Shown here in pieces: positions 46,478 through 55,729 of a DNA stretch of 55,729 bases. A program made the position numbers and the translations under genes. The stretch spans positions 1 to 55,729 of the forward strand of contig CAMDGH010000005.1 of assembly GCA_945897755.1 (NCBI GenBank). The letters run 5' to 3'. Under the pieces are notes generated by a model, which ran no database searches, was not told the origin of the DNA, and saw only the letters and a program-made list of their open reading frames with translations. The first letter of the stretch is position 1. Every line of letters starts with the position of its first letter. Source of the stretch: Chryseobacterium gleum (GTDB lineage: Bacteria > Bacteroidota > Bacteroidia > Flavobacteriales_D > Crocinitomicaceae).

Positions 46478-49069
46478 TTAGTTTTGTTTTATATATCCAT
46501 TTTGATTCTTGGGAATATCAAAAATCCAGGTGTAATTTCCAATAAAATGAGATTCAAAAAACCCTTTTCTTTTATAATACTTTTCTGGGATATAAATATG
46601 ATTTTTAATCGGTAAACCGCTCACCTTAGTTTGAGCAGCAACACCATCTTGAAGACATGGCGGGTCTGGATTTAGGGATGATAAATTACCCCCATATTGC
46701 CATATTTGTTTCCATTCTTTTGAGTTAACATAACCAGACTCTCCATTTTCAGGGGAAATAATATAAAATCCACCAAAATTTATTTTCCCTCTAATCACAC
46801 TTAATAATCCTTGTGAATACGCATATCCCATACTATGAGACACTATAAAAACAGTATCATTGTCAGATTTATTAGGTAATTCATTCAACATTTGAATTAG
46901 ATTTCTTCCTGCTATTTTTCCATTTTCAGCTCTAAAATTAAACCCTTCTCTGTTGGGTTTTTTTGCTAATAAATCAATCGTATTTGTTTGTTTTTTTCCA
47001 ATTAAAAAAGAACTTTTACCCAAGGTATGATAACAAATATGCTTCTTACTGTTTGAACATCTTTTAGGATATATCCCAGATAATGTTGAAAAATTTAGAA
47101 CACTTTTATGATTAGATGTAGCAACAGAAAAATGACCATCTAAAAAATAGATATCATTTGGATTAATCCTTTTTCTAAATAGCTCATCTATTTGTTTCCA
47201 AGGATGCCAATAATTAAAACGATCAAAGCCATAAACTAAGTTATTCGAATTTGGAAATTCAACGCCATTGAGCTTTATGTCAGCAAACATATTCTCAAAA
47301 TCACCACCCAATGATGTAGGTCTATAACCATTAACAAATAACAAAACCCTTTTTACAGGATCTTTTAATTCTAATTTTGAGGTAAGATCAACACCCATAT
47401 GATTATAAATCTTACGACCAACCAGAATGCCGTTTTGCTTTTTTAAATCAAGAATCATATAATGACCATGAGCGATTCTGCTCTGCCTATCATTCAATTT
47501 TATATTCACCGAACTTCTTTTATAATTTAAAGAGATTAGTTTATTTTTAGTATTGATTATCCCTTCGAAAAACAGAACATTATCAATTCTTTTTTTGAAC
47601 CACTTTTTTTTAATTTTTATAAATGATTCTGAACAATTCTTTTTATCTGCAATCGAAAAGGAATTTACATTTAGACCAACAGCGTATATCGTTTTAAAGA
47701 GATTATAATTATATAATCCACTCACAATTCCATTTTTCAATTCAAAAAAATGATAGCCCTTATTTACGAATGAATAACATAAAAAAGATACGTAAATTGA
47801 AATAACAATAAGGACTGTCTTAACAGAAAATTTAATAATCCCTAATGATCCTAAACTAGATTTTATTTTGCGGTAAAACAAATAGAATGATAAAATGATA
47901 ATTAAAAAAAAGAATATGTGAAGCAGATTAAAACTTTTATAATAAACAGTAAATAGGTCATAGAAAAGGAAATTAGTCACATTTAAATAGTAAGATTCAT
48001 GGTTTTTTTTAAATGGTCGATAAATTGAATTTAAAAATGAATTATTCTTTAATTTAATATTCCCTTTATCATCTTGCTCCCAAAAATAATAAGCAACAAT
48101 ACCACTATTAGTTCTTACATCTTCATAATTGTCATAAAAATTGAATCGATTATAATGAGACAAAAAAGACTCCCATTCTGTCCGAGTTAGCATTTTTTTT
48201 TGAGATTTAGTTACTTTATCGATCACTAAATCTCCCCCTATAATTCCTCTGGTTAGTTCTTTTTTAATTAACGAATAAATAAATGGAGAATTAGAAGCGT
48301 TGGCAAAACAAATCATGCCCTTATTGATCATGTACGACTTTAAGTCAGTGTCATTAAAATCTGGAGTAATGAATAAATAATATGACTTTTTTTCTTTATC
48401 AGGAAATTGAGAAAAATATTCATCACGAAGTAAAATCATTTGTTTCGTATATCGATCGTTGCCTGAAATTGGATTATCAAAGCTTTCTTTATAGTTAATC
48501 AATTTACTTTTAAAATTCGATTTTACGATAAAATTGATTTGAGTATTAAACGTATTATAAAATTGATTTATTTCTCGACTCAATGAATCAATGGACCACT
48601 TAAAAATTGCACAAGGGACAATCACAATATTGATCGTAATTTTGGGGAACACTACAATAAGTAAAGATCCAATAACTTGATTTGATTCAGTAATTTTTAA
48701 AGAAGTGTTTTGATATAGTTTAGGTATGGTTAATTGAAAAACACTATCATTGATTGTTTTCCATGTTAAATCACATGCGCTATCATTTAAAAAAAAATGA
48801 AAGTTTCTTTTTTTAAGAAGTGCTTTTTTTTGTTTTTTTGTTGCAAAGAACACCGCTTTTTTTTCACCATATGAGATACCCACTTTATAAAAATCAGAAC
48901 TCTTACTTACCTTATTATTCGAATCTATAGCCCAATCTTCCAGTGATAAAGTACTTGTTGAATCTTTTAAAAAAATAAGTGGGGGATATTTTATTCCCTT
49001 TTGAGAAAAAGAAAAATAGCTAATAAAAATAAATAAAATGAAGTGTATAATTGAACATGTATTTTTCAT
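46478..49069 (-). CDS. Secreted/membrane protein with C-terminal alpha/beta-hydrolase region
   Basis: An 863-residue protein without a family I can name. It starts with a signal peptide (CSIIHFILFIFISYFSFSQ). Residues about 150-330 resemble a Bacteroidota peptidase-like module (YYLFITPDF, LKSYMINKGMICFANA), but where relatives show HELGHG this one reads KELTRG, so the zinc site is lost. Two hydrophobic helices follow near 385-440 (LLHIFFFLIIILSFYLFY and SVKTVLIVISIYVSFLCYSF). The C-terminal third is hydrolase-like: LLFVNGYRP, then nucleophile elbow SHSMG with Ser about 746, and a late ESHFIGNYTWIF whose His (about 841) could complete a triad. It is downstream of tRNA-Leu and its terminator. 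Confidence 0.65.
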   Translation of the reverse strand: MKNTCSIIHFILFIFISYFSFSQKGIKYPPLIFLKDSTSTLSLEDWAIDSNNKVSKSSDFYKVGISYGEKKAVFFATKKQKKALLKKRNFHFFLNDSACDLTWKTINDSVFQLTIPKLYQNTSLKITESNQVIGSLLIVVFPKITINIVIVPCAIFKWSIDSLSREINQFYNTFNTQINFIVKSNFKSKLINYKESFDNPISGNDRYTKQMILLRDEYFSQFPDKEKKSYYLFITPDFNDTDLKSYMINKGMICFANASNSPFIYSLIKKELTRGIIGGDLVIDKVTKSQKKMLTRTEWESFLSHYNRFNFYDNYEDVRTNSGIVAYYFWEQDDKGNIKLKNNSFLNSIYRPFKKNHESYYLNVTNFLFYDLFTVYYKSFNLLHIFFFLIIILSFYLFYRKIKSSLGSLGIIKFSVKTVLIVISIYVSFLCYSFVNKGYHFFELKNGIVSGLYNYNLFKTIYAVGLNVNSFSIADKKNCSESFIKIKKKWFKKRIDNVLFFEGIINTKNKLISLNYKRSSVNIKLNDRQSRIAHGHYMILDLKKQNGILVGRKIYNHMGVDLTSKLELKDPVKRVLLFVNGYRPTSLGGDFENMFADIKLNGVEFPNSNNLVYGFDRFNYWHPWKQIDELFRKRINPNDIYFLDGHFSVATSNHKSVLNFSTLSGIYPKRCSNSKKHICYHTLGKSSFLIGKKQTNTIDLLAKKPNREGFNFRAENGKIAGRNLIQMLNELPNKSDNDTVFIVSHSMGYAYSQGLLSVIRGKINFGGFYIISPENGESGYVNSKEWKQIWQYGGNLSSLNPDPPCLQDGVAAQTKVSGLPIKNHIYIPEKYYKRKGFFESHFIGNYTWIFDIPKNQNGYIKQN

Positions 49070-49117
49070 ATTACAATTTATAAAAAAAAATTAAGTAGAT
49101 GTTATAATACAAAAGAA

Positions 49118-49149
49118 AATCCTCGATACTCAAAAGAATATCGAGGATT
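49118..49149 (-). terminator. Rho-independent terminator after tRNA-Leu
   Basis: An 11-bp stem, AATCCTCGATA (49118-49128 on plus) with TATCGAGGATT (49139-49149), 10-base loop. On the minus strand it is followed by TTTTCTTTT. It terminates the tRNA transcript before the hydrolase gene. Confidence 0.85.
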
Positions 49150-49183
49150 AAACATACTTCTGAACTGGAAGCGCTCATAAGTG

Positions 49184-49264
49184 TACCCAGGGCGGGAATC
49201 GAACCCGCACTCCAGAGGAACTGGATTTTGAATCCAGCGCGTCTACCAATTCCGCCACCTGGGC
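49184..49264 (-). tRNA. tRNA-Leu (anticodon CAA)
   Basis: An 81-nt class II tRNA. Acceptor GCCCAGG pairs with CCTGGGT (one G-U pair), discriminator A at 49184. The anticodon stem CTGGA/TCCAG encloses TTCAAAA, giving CAA for UUG codons. The variable arm is long, as in tRNA-Leu, and the T-arm GCGGGTTCGATTCCCGC is intact. The 3' CCA is not encoded (next bases are CAC). The open frame across it on the minus strand is an artefact. Confidence 0.96.
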
Positions 49265-49277
49265 ATTTAACAGTAAG

Positions 49278-49285
49278 CAAATATA
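49278..49285 (-). promoter_or_regulatory. -7 promoter element for tRNA-Leu
   Basis: On the minus strand TATATTTG matches TAnnTTTG, 13 nt before the first tRNA base. Confidence 0.5.
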
Positions 49286-49328
49286 ATTAAAAAAAAGATA
49301 TTTTGTTAAAATTAAGTGGCAATATATA

Positions 49329-51452
49329 CTAAAGACCGGGTAATAACAAAATAAACTCAGTCCTTCTATTTACGCTATGTAAATCAACAGAACAATCAAC
49401 ACCATCTTTACAATGGTTAAGTAATTGCAATTCACCAAAATTTTTCACAATAAAACGTTTTCGTGAAAGTCCTCTCGAAATTAAATGTTGAATACACGAA
49501 TTACTTCGGCTTACTGAAAGTTGCATATTAGCATTATGAGAACCTCTAGAATCGGTATGAGAACTGATAATAATCATAACACTTTCATTTTCTTTCAAAA
49601 ATAAGGCAACCGTATCTAGCTCTTTTTTTCCATTTTCGCTAATCGATACACTGCCAGATTCATAGAGTATATCAGAAATCATAATACTAATCTCTTCACT
49701 CGATTTCATTAATTTGATTTTAGAGTTAAATGAAACCGAATCTTTTAAGGTGTTTATTGAAATAATCGCAGGATTGTATCCCTCTTTTAAAGTCATTACT
49801 TGAAATTCTTTTCCCCGTTTTAATTTAAATGGAACATTGCCTTTTTGATCCGATTTAGCATTTAAGACATCCCCAGAAACAATATTTTTAAATTCTACCT
49901 CCGCTTCAGAAATAGCTTCACCCGTAGCATTGTCTGTTACTTCTAGATTAACAGAAATAAATGAAGGAGTCATTTTATAAATAACATTCACTTTTTCCAA
50001 GCTTTTTTTATCTACCGTATTAAAATGTTCTGTTTTATCTTCATAATCTTCACTCTTCAATTGAAAAGAATAATTATCATTTGGTTTTCCATTAAATTGA
50101 AATCCATTTTCATCAGCATAAATCGTATCTAAGATAACTCCATTCGAGTTTGTAACGACAATTGACGCTGAATGAATCACTTCTCCAGTAGAGATCGATT
50201 GCAAGGTTGCTTGAAGCGGAATAATACTCCGATTGCTTTGAAAAGAGTATATTCTATCTGTAAAATCAGTTCTATTACTAGAAAAATAACCCGTTGTCGA
50301 AGATGTATCCATAATCAACGAAAAATCATCCCCAAAACTATTCATAGGATAACCAATATTAGAAACAGATAGTGCTACTTTATTATTTAAAACAGCAGTG
50401 TAAATGTCTAAACCACCAAAACCAGGATGACCATTACTCGAAAAATACAATTTCTTATTTCGTTCATAAGGAAACATTTCATCGCCCGGGCTATTGATTA
50501 GATTTCCTGCATTTATTGGTTCTCCCCAACCTTGATCGCTTAAAACACTATACCAAATATCGACACCCCCCAATCCCCCTTTTCTGTTTGAACTGAACCA
50601 TAATAATGATCGATCTTCTGACAAACAAGGATGTGCAACAAAACAATTTTCTTCATTATAATTGAAAGCAACTTCTTTTTTCTGAATTTCATTGTATGTA
50701 AAAATTCCAATAGAAGATATCTTTTTTTTCTTACCCGACAAGATGTTTTTAGAATAATACCACACTTTATCAATACTATCATAACATGCAACACCATCAT
50801 GTTTTTTACCTTTAACCGCTTTAATTTGACTCACCTTTCCTGATAATGAATCAAAAATAAATTGACTTAAATAAGAAGTCCCTTCTTTTCCAAAAGAATT
50901 TGTATATCCTTCATCATCCCTTGCAGATGTAAATGCAATCCCTTTTGGATGAAATGTAGGTGAAAAATCACCTACATTAGAATTAAATGAAGCAGGTTTA
51001 ATAATATACTTTAATGAATCTTTCATCAAACCTTTCCAAAAAGAAGTAGTAAAATACAAATCTAATTCTTCATTTCTTTTGTCTTCCGAATCAATTACGA
51101 CTTTATGACCATAAATTAAAGCAGCTTTTTTTACATCATTTCTAAATATCAAAAATTTAATATAAAAGTAAGCATCATCAAAAATAAACTGATCAGATTC
51201 ACTAAGCAAGAAATATATATCATCAACTTTATCGTATTTCCTTAGTTTTAGACCACAATTAATCGCCTTTCTATACACATCAGAATATTCTGTAATAGAT
51301 AGTCCATTATCAATTAAAACAATGTACTTTTTAAAAGCGTCTTCGTAACGATGTGATTCATAAAAAGATTCTGCTTTTTTCACATCTTTATCTTGGCTAA
51401 ATACATTTAAAGTAGCCGAAAAAATACTAATAATATATAAAATCCTATTCAC
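49329..51452 (-). CDS. OmpA-family peptidoglycan-binding protein with TPR, PD40 and carboxypeptidase-regulatory-like domains
   Basis: A 707-residue exported protein; start is a GTG giving the signal peptide NRILYIISIFSATLNVFSQ. Its domains are TPR-like helices (about 22-150), PD40/TolB-like propeller repeats (about 160-400, e.g. DFSPTFHPKGIAFTSARDDE and LWFSSNRKGGLGGVDIWY), and two beta domains with ATGEAISEAEVEFKN (about 415-585). Last is an OmpA C-terminal domain (about 595-705) with SSHTDSRGS and QLSVSRS for peptidoglycan binding. This layout matches PorE/SprD-like partners of T9SS and gliding adhesins. It lies 21 bp after the giant adhesin gene, in the same operon, so it probably anchors or supports that adhesin at the wall. 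Confidence 0.85.
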   Translation of the reverse strand: MNRILYIISIFSATLNVFSQDKDVKKAESFYESHRYEDAFKKYIVLIDNGLSITEYSDVYRKAINCGLKLRKYDKVDDIYFLLSESDQFIFDDAYFYIKFLIFRNDVKKAALIYGHKVVIDSEDKRNEELDLYFTTSFWKGLMKDSLKYIIKPASFNSNVGDFSPTFHPKGIAFTSARDDEGYTNSFGKEGTSYLSQFIFDSLSGKVSQIKAVKGKKHDGVACYDSIDKVWYYSKNILSGKKKKISSIGIFTYNEIQKKEVAFNYNEENCFVAHPCLSEDRSLLWFSSNRKGGLGGVDIWYSVLSDQGWGEPINAGNLINSPGDEMFPYERNKKLYFSSNGHPGFGGLDIYTAVLNNKVALSVSNIGYPMNSFGDDFSLIMDTSSTTGYFSSNRTDFTDRIYSFQSNRSIIPLQATLQSISTGEVIHSASIVVTNSNGVILDTIYADENGFQFNGKPNDNYSFQLKSEDYEDKTEHFNTVDKKSLEKVNVIYKMTPSFISVNLEVTDNATGEAISEAEVEFKNIVSGDVLNAKSDQKGNVPFKLKRGKEFQVMTLKEGYNPAIISINTLKDSVSFNSKIKLMKSSEEISIMISDILYESGSVSISENGKKELDTVALFLKENESVMIIISSHTDSRGSHNANMQLSVSRSNSCIQHLISRGLSRKRFIVKNFGELQLLNHCKDGVDCSVDLHSVNRRTEFILLLPGL

Positions 51453-51473
51453 CTGAAAAAGTTGATTAAATCC

Positions 51474-54400
51474 TTAATTAGTCTTATAAATCTTAATTGA
51501 CTTGCGGAAACCAGCTTGTTGAATCTCTGCTATAAACATACCTGTAGTTAACTCTAATCCAAAAGATATTATTTCATTTGGAGTCAAACCTGTTTTATGT
51601 AATAGTAAAGAACCGCTAAGATCATAAACACGAATCTCTACAGGAGCATCACTCGGAGAATCAAATCTGAGATTGAATTCATTCTGACTTGGATTAGGGT
51701 ATACGACAATTTCGTTTGAAGTGCCTTCTACCGGTATAACTTGTTGTAATGATTTAGTAACAATTACCGTATTGTTTACTGCAAAAATACTCTTATCGCA
51801 CAATTCTAGTGTTTTTGTTTCATTAAAAATAACTTGAGGATATCTATTCGGTTTCAAAACACTATTATAATTCGATGTTGTAAAAGATAACCCACTCCAA
51901 TTTCCAACAAATCTGATTTTTTTAGCATCTGAATCTTCATTATAAGAAACCCAAGGATCACTTACTGAAGAACCAACGATTGAAGCTGTTTTTTCAATAT
52001 AAACCACAACCGAACTAACACCATTATAGTAGAAATTGTTCAAATTAAATGGTACATCCATAAAACACCACGCTAAGTCAGGTAATACAAAATCTAGATT
52101 ACCTGAAAATACTTTTACAGCGCCTGCAGGAAGTGTCGGTTTATTTGTATTTGGAAATGATAAAGCAGTTCCAGCATGATAAATATAAATATTTACACCT
52201 TTGTATATACGATGTTGACTACCGTAATTCATATCTCGATCAACTCTCCAACGTAAACTACTCAAGACATTCACTCCTTTTATAGTCCCTTTATTTGTCA
52301 TTTCAGACGGTGTATAAATCGCTGCTGACCAACCAGTACCATTAGTGAATGGATTTTGAGCAACTACATATCCAGGAACTGAAAATAAAGATTTAGCATT
52401 TGATATATTTACAATTTTGCGAGTTATAGGTGCTGAATTACAATCAATATTACAAACTCCAATACGATCATTTGGATATTGAACTAACATTTTAGCGGCA
52501 TTAGTTGGTGAAACTGATAAAGTTCTTTTTAATCCATCGGAAGAAGTATGGCAAATAAAGACCATTCCAGAAATATCTGTTGAACGAACATCTATTACAC
52601 ATATTTCAACATTACATTTTGTTTCACATCCAAATTGATTTTTACTTGTACATGTAATTATGTATTTACCTGATGCTGTCGGTTTGAATGTCACTTTTTG
52701 AGCTACTAGACTGCTTAAATTTGGACCAGTCCAAGCATAAGTGAAGCTTGATCCGTTTAATGCATTACAAGTTAAATTAATTGTTTGATTCCCAAATCCT
52801 AAATAAACAGTATTGAAATCATTATTCAATGGGGGTGTATCAGCGCTTAACTTAATACTGCACGAAGGTATTGATCCTAGTAATGTAAGTTTTGCTAAAG
52901 TTGAGCTAACATTTCCTGAATTATCCGTAACAGTTAAAGTAATAGTATGAACACCAATTTGAGAACAATTAAAAGTAGAAGGGGAAACAGTCATCGTTTT
53001 AATACCGCAATTATCTGAGCTAGCATTATTAATTGTAGCGGCCAATAAAGTATAAGAACCATTTATAAGAGATGCTGTTATATCCTTCGCTTGTGCTAAT
53101 GGAGCAATATTGTCTACTATTGTTACGATACATGTTGCAGTAGCTACATTGCCAGATCCATCAGTGACTGTTACCTTAACTGTATTTGCACCAATATTTG
53201 AACAATAAAATTGAGTTTTATCTAGCACACATGTTTTAATTCCACAATTGTCAGATGTTCCATTGTCAATGTTCTCAAATGAAATTAATGCAGTACCTGA
53301 TTGGTTAAGAGGAAGTGAAATATTCTTTAATTTAACAATTGGAGCAATTTTTTCTTGAACTGTTACAATCGCGGTAGCTGTACTTGATATGCCAAAAATA
53401 TCTGTTGCTTTTAAAATGACAGTGTTGGCTCCTGTATTGCTACAATTAAATGATGATTTATCAAGTGTAAAAGTAAGTGCACCACAAAAATCAGTAGTTG
53501 CATTATTTACATCCGCAGGTAAAATTGAAACCGTACTGGCACTATTCAAGAATACTGTTATGTTTTTTGTTTTAACTACTGGAGGATTTTTCACTATGGT
53601 AAGTGTAGCTATTGCACTTGAAATATTTCCGCTATTATCAGTCACAGTAAGTGTGACTATTTGTTTACCCACATGAGAGCAATTAAAAGTACTCGGAGAA
53701 ACTGAAAGCGTTTTAATTCCACAATTATCTGTACTTCCATTGTTAATTTGACTCGCAGTAATTATTAAACTCGTTGTGGATAAAGTTAACGTGATATCTT
53801 TAGCGATTGATTTTGGTTTAACAGTATCTATAACTGTAACGACTGAGGTTGCAGAAACTGTGTTTCCAGATGGGTCATAAACAGACAGTTTAACAGTGTT
53901 TGCTCCAAAATTAGCGCAGGTAAAATCTGTCTTATCGATTACTTTAGATTTAATTGAACAATTATCGGAAGAACCATTATCAATCATATCAGGGCTAAGT
54001 TTTGCGACTCCATTAGCATTTAGCCATAAATTGATGTTTTTAGTTTTGACTACAGGTAAGATCTTATCTACCACAGTAACTAAAGCTTCTTTTGAACTTA
54101 CATTACCAATTAAGTCAGTTGCAAACAAAGTAACCGTATTTAACCCTAAATTTTCACAAGAAAAGTTTGATTTATTAAGCGTTAAAACAAATGTACCGCA
54201 TAAGTCTTTAGTTCCATTGTCAACATCTTTTGGAAGGATTGTAATAGTTCCAGAAGAAGATAACTGTACTGAAATGTTTTTAGTCAATACAACCGGAGCT
54301 GTTTTGTCTATCACTGTTACTATAGCTAATTGAGAAGCGCTATTACCATATTTATCTTTTCCTGAAAGTACAACTTTGTTTTCACCAATTAAATCACATG

Positions 54401-55729
54401 TAAATATAGATTTATCAATCGTGTAAATCGGTGAAGGATCACAAATATCATAAGAACCATTATTTATGTCCGCTGGTGTAATTGTTACTGAGCCAGAAAC
54501 TGGTAATGATATCGATATGTTTTTTACAATAACAACAGGAGGACTTTTATCTTCAATAGTTACGGATGCAGATTCAGATGATTCATTCCCATTTATGTCT
54601 ACTATTTTTAATAATACCTTATTTATTCCTACTTCTGAGCAATTAAAATCTGTTTTTGATAAAGTCATTGATTTAATACCACAAGCGTCAAACGAATTGT
54701 TATCAACCATTGAAGGAGTAATGGAAGCCTTTCCATCAGCACTTAGCTGAATTGATATGTCTTTTGTTTTTACTCCAGATGGTATATTATCTGTTACTCT
54801 TACAACTGTTGATATTTTAGATTGATTTCCACTTTGATCAGTAACTGTTAACTCAACTTCTTGATCTCCAACCATACTACAATCAAAAACAGACTTATTG
54901 ATTGTAAGTGAAACGGGACCACACAAATCGGAAGAACCATTATCAATATCTGTAGCTAACAAAATTGCTTTTCCTGAAGTATTTAAATATAAAGTGAACG
55001 GTTTTGCTTTTGCAATTGGTTTAGAAACATCTTTAACAGTAACAATCGCTGTTTTAAATGAAAAGTTATCGTTGTTGTCAAAAACAATAAGTTTTATGGT
55101 ATTCGCTCCTAACTTAGAGCAATCAAAATCTAACTTATCAATACTGATAGATTGAACTCCACATGCATCTGACGATCCATTATCAATTTGACTAGCAGTA
55201 ATACTAGCTTTTCCTAAATCGTTCAACTCGATTGTAATGTCTTTAGCTTTTACATCTGGAGCGATTTTATCTTGAACTGTTACCGTTGCAGTTTTAGAAG
55301 CAACATTGCCATTTACATCCTCTACTGTCAACGTTACGGTATTTACTCCGATGTTAGCACAGTTGAAAGTAGTTTTGTCTAAGCCAAGTGTTTTAATAGA
55401 ACAGTTGTCAGAAGAGCCATTGTTGATGTTTGCAGTTGTGATTGTTGCATTACCAGTTGCATCTAATTGAGCAGTGAAGTTTTGTGTTACAACGATTGGA
55501 GCAATTTTGTCTTCGATAATAACGGTAACTGATTTAGAAACTTTGTTTCCTTTTGAATCCGTTGCTGTAAAGATGATCGTGTTTTGACCAATGTTCGTAC
55601 AGTTGAAAGTAGTTTTATCTAATTCAAAAGTCATCGCTGAAGTAGCATCACAGTTGTCTGTTGTTGATTTGTTGATTTGAGCAGCAGTAATAACAGCGTT
55701 TCCTGTTGCATCCAATTGTGCTGTGAAGT
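51474..55729 (-). CDS. Giant Ig/HYR-like repeat adhesin with T9SS sorting domain (5' end outside window)
   Basis: At least 1418 residues, open to the right edge, so the N-terminus is missing. From the edge inward there are 12 tandem repeats of about 78 residues (the first partial). Each has the pattern DNGSSDxCGI, a short strand, then FxC, NTVxLTVTDxxGN and VTVxDxxAP. The two Cys per repeat could form a disulfide. After the array (from about 52.87 kb downward) comes a PKD/Ig-like domain (TYAWTGPNLSSL), then a region like the beta-sandwich often found in Bacteroidota surface proteins (GWSAAIYTPSEM, WCFMDVPFNLNNFYYNG, RFVGNWSG). A type A T9SS sorting domain ends it (VVYPNPSQNEFNLRF, IRVYDLSGSLL, SIKIYKTN). 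It is followed at 21 bp by the OmpA/PD40 gene. Confidence 0.88.
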   Translation of the reverse strand, partial: FTAQLDATGNAVITAAQINKSTTDNCDATSAMTFELDKTTFNCTNIGQNTIIFTATDSKGNKVSKSVTVIIEDKIAPIVVTQNFTAQLDATGNATITTANINNGSSDNCSIKTLGLDKTTFNCANIGVNTVTLTVEDVNGNVASKTATVTVQDKIAPDVKAKDITIELNDLGKASITASQIDNGSSDACGVQSISIDKLDFDCSKLGANTIKLIVFDNNDNFSFKTAIVTVKDVSKPIAKAKPFTLYLNTSGKAILLATDIDNGSSDLCGPVSLTINKSVFDCSMVGDQEVELTVTDQSGNQSKISTVVRVTDNIPSGVKTKDISIQLSADGKASITPSMVDNNSFDACGIKSMTLSKTDFNCSEVGINKVLLKIVDINGNESSESASVTIEDKSPPVVIVKNISISLPVSGSVTITPADINNGSYDICDPSPIYTIDKSIFTCDLIGENKVVLSGKDKYGNSASQLAIVTVIDKTAPVVLTKNISVQLSSSGTITILPKDVDNGTKDLCGTFVLTLNKSNFSCENLGLNTVTLFATDLIGNVSSKEALVTVVDKILPVVKTKNINLWLNANGVAKLSPDMIDNGSSDNCSIKSKVIDKTDFTCANFGANTVKLSVYDPSGNTVSATSVVTVIDTVKPKSIAKDITLTLSTTSLIITASQINNGSTDNCGIKTLSVSPSTFNCSHVGKQIVTLTVTDNSGNISSAIATLTIVKNPPVVKTKNITVFLNSASTVSILPADVNNATTDFCGALTFTLDKSSFNCSNTGANTVILKATDIFGISSTATAIVTVQEKIAPIVKLKNISLPLNQSGTALISFENIDNGTSDNCGIKTCVLDKTQFYCSNIGANTVKVTVTDGSGNVATATCIVTIVDNIAPLAQAKDITASLINGSYTLLAATINNASSDNCGIKTMTVSPSTFNCSQIGVHTITLTVTDNSGNVSSTLAKLTLLGSIPSCSIKLSADTPPLNNDFNTVYLGFGNQTINLTCNALNGSSFTYAWTGPNLSSLVAQKVTFKPTASGKYIITCTSKNQFGCETKCNVEICVIDVRSTDISGMVFICHTSSDGLKRTLSVSPTNAAKMLVQYPNDRIGVCNIDCNSAPITRKIVNISNAKSLFSVPGYVVAQNPFTNGTGWSAAIYTPSEMTNKGTIKGVNVLSSLRWRVDRDMNYGSQHRIYKGVNIYIYHAGTALSFPNTNKPTLPAGAVKVFSGNLDFVLPDLAWCFMDVPFNLNNFYYNGVSSVVVYIEKTASIVGSSVSDPWVSYNEDSDAKKIRFVGNWSGLSFTTSNYNSVLKPNRYPQVIFNETKTLELCDKSIFAVNNTVIVTKSLQQVIPVEGTSNEIVVYPNPSQNEFNLRFDSPSDAPVEIRVYDLSGSLLLHKTGLTPNEIISFGLELTTGMFIAEIQQAGFRKSIKIYKTN

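Noticed and set aside
49071-49280. Open frame of 69 residues on the minus strand
   Set aside because: It reads through tRNA-Leu and gives the familiar tRNA-derived string GGGIGRRAGF; it is not a gene.
53389-55155. Several plus-strand open frames across the adhesin repeats
   Set aside because: They are antisense shadows of the repeat array; repeated DNA with few stops opens the opposite strand.
51474-55729. Repeat array as a CRISPR or satellite
   Set aside because: Units of about 234 bp are in frame, protein-level conserved and diverged at DNA level; this is a coding tandem repeat.

Overview
The window is about 55.7 kb of AT-rich DNA from a Bacteroidota bacterium, most likely order Flavobacteriales. 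I infer this from four things. It has alternative complex III fused into one operon with a cytochrome oxidase. It has type IX secretion (T9SS) cargo with C-terminal sorting domains. Many genes carry the Bacteroidota -7 promoter motif TAnnTTTG just before the start codon. Its families (DUF983, DUF5723, DUF6089, OmpA/PD40) are typical of the phylum. A Crocinitomicaceae/Fluviicola-like origin is a guess only.

Left end, 1-3.1 kb, is a small accessory island: the tail of an AHSA1-like gene, a hairpin repeat pair, an AAA_14/DUF4143 ATPase, a MntA-HepT toxin-antitoxin pair whose HepT is cut short by an in-frame TGA, a REP-like palindromic element and the decayed remnant of a KilA-N phage-type gene.

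From 3.1 to 6 kb lie purT, an HI0933-type flavoprotein and a convergent SPOR-domain gene. From 6.2 to 18 kb runs one respiratory operon, actA-actB-actC-actD-actE-actF-coxB-coxA. It should carry electrons from menaquinol through alternative complex III to an aa3-type oxidase, and it ends in a strong terminator. The later ctaA (heme A synthase, 42.1 kb) supplies a cofactor for this oxidase. sdhCAB (32.2-36 kb) feeds the same quinone pool.

From 18 to 30 kb are housekeeping and envelope genes: ruvB, queG; a minus-strand operon rnpA-ctpA-O-antigen ligase; surE, a small membrane protein, lpxB; a SpoIID-like gene; and a large AddB-like nuclease. A sugar MFS transporter sits at 30.4-32.1 kb, just before sdhCAB.

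From 36 to 42 kb is a cell-surface cluster: DUF983, a DUF5723 barrel, a large lipoprotein, a divergent T9SS cargo protein and a DUF6089 barrel. The lipoprotein and the cargo appear to share a homologous domain, which suggests they belong to one undescribed surface system.

From 42 kb to the end are ctaA and a Wzx-like flippase, lysS with a helix-hairpin-helix tail, an 863-residue secreted protein joining a degenerate peptidase-like region to an alpha/beta hydrolase, tRNA-Leu(CAA), an OmpA/PD40 peptidoglycan-binding protein, and the 3' part of a giant Ig/HYR-like repeat adhesin with a T9SS sorting domain. The adhesin runs off the right edge.
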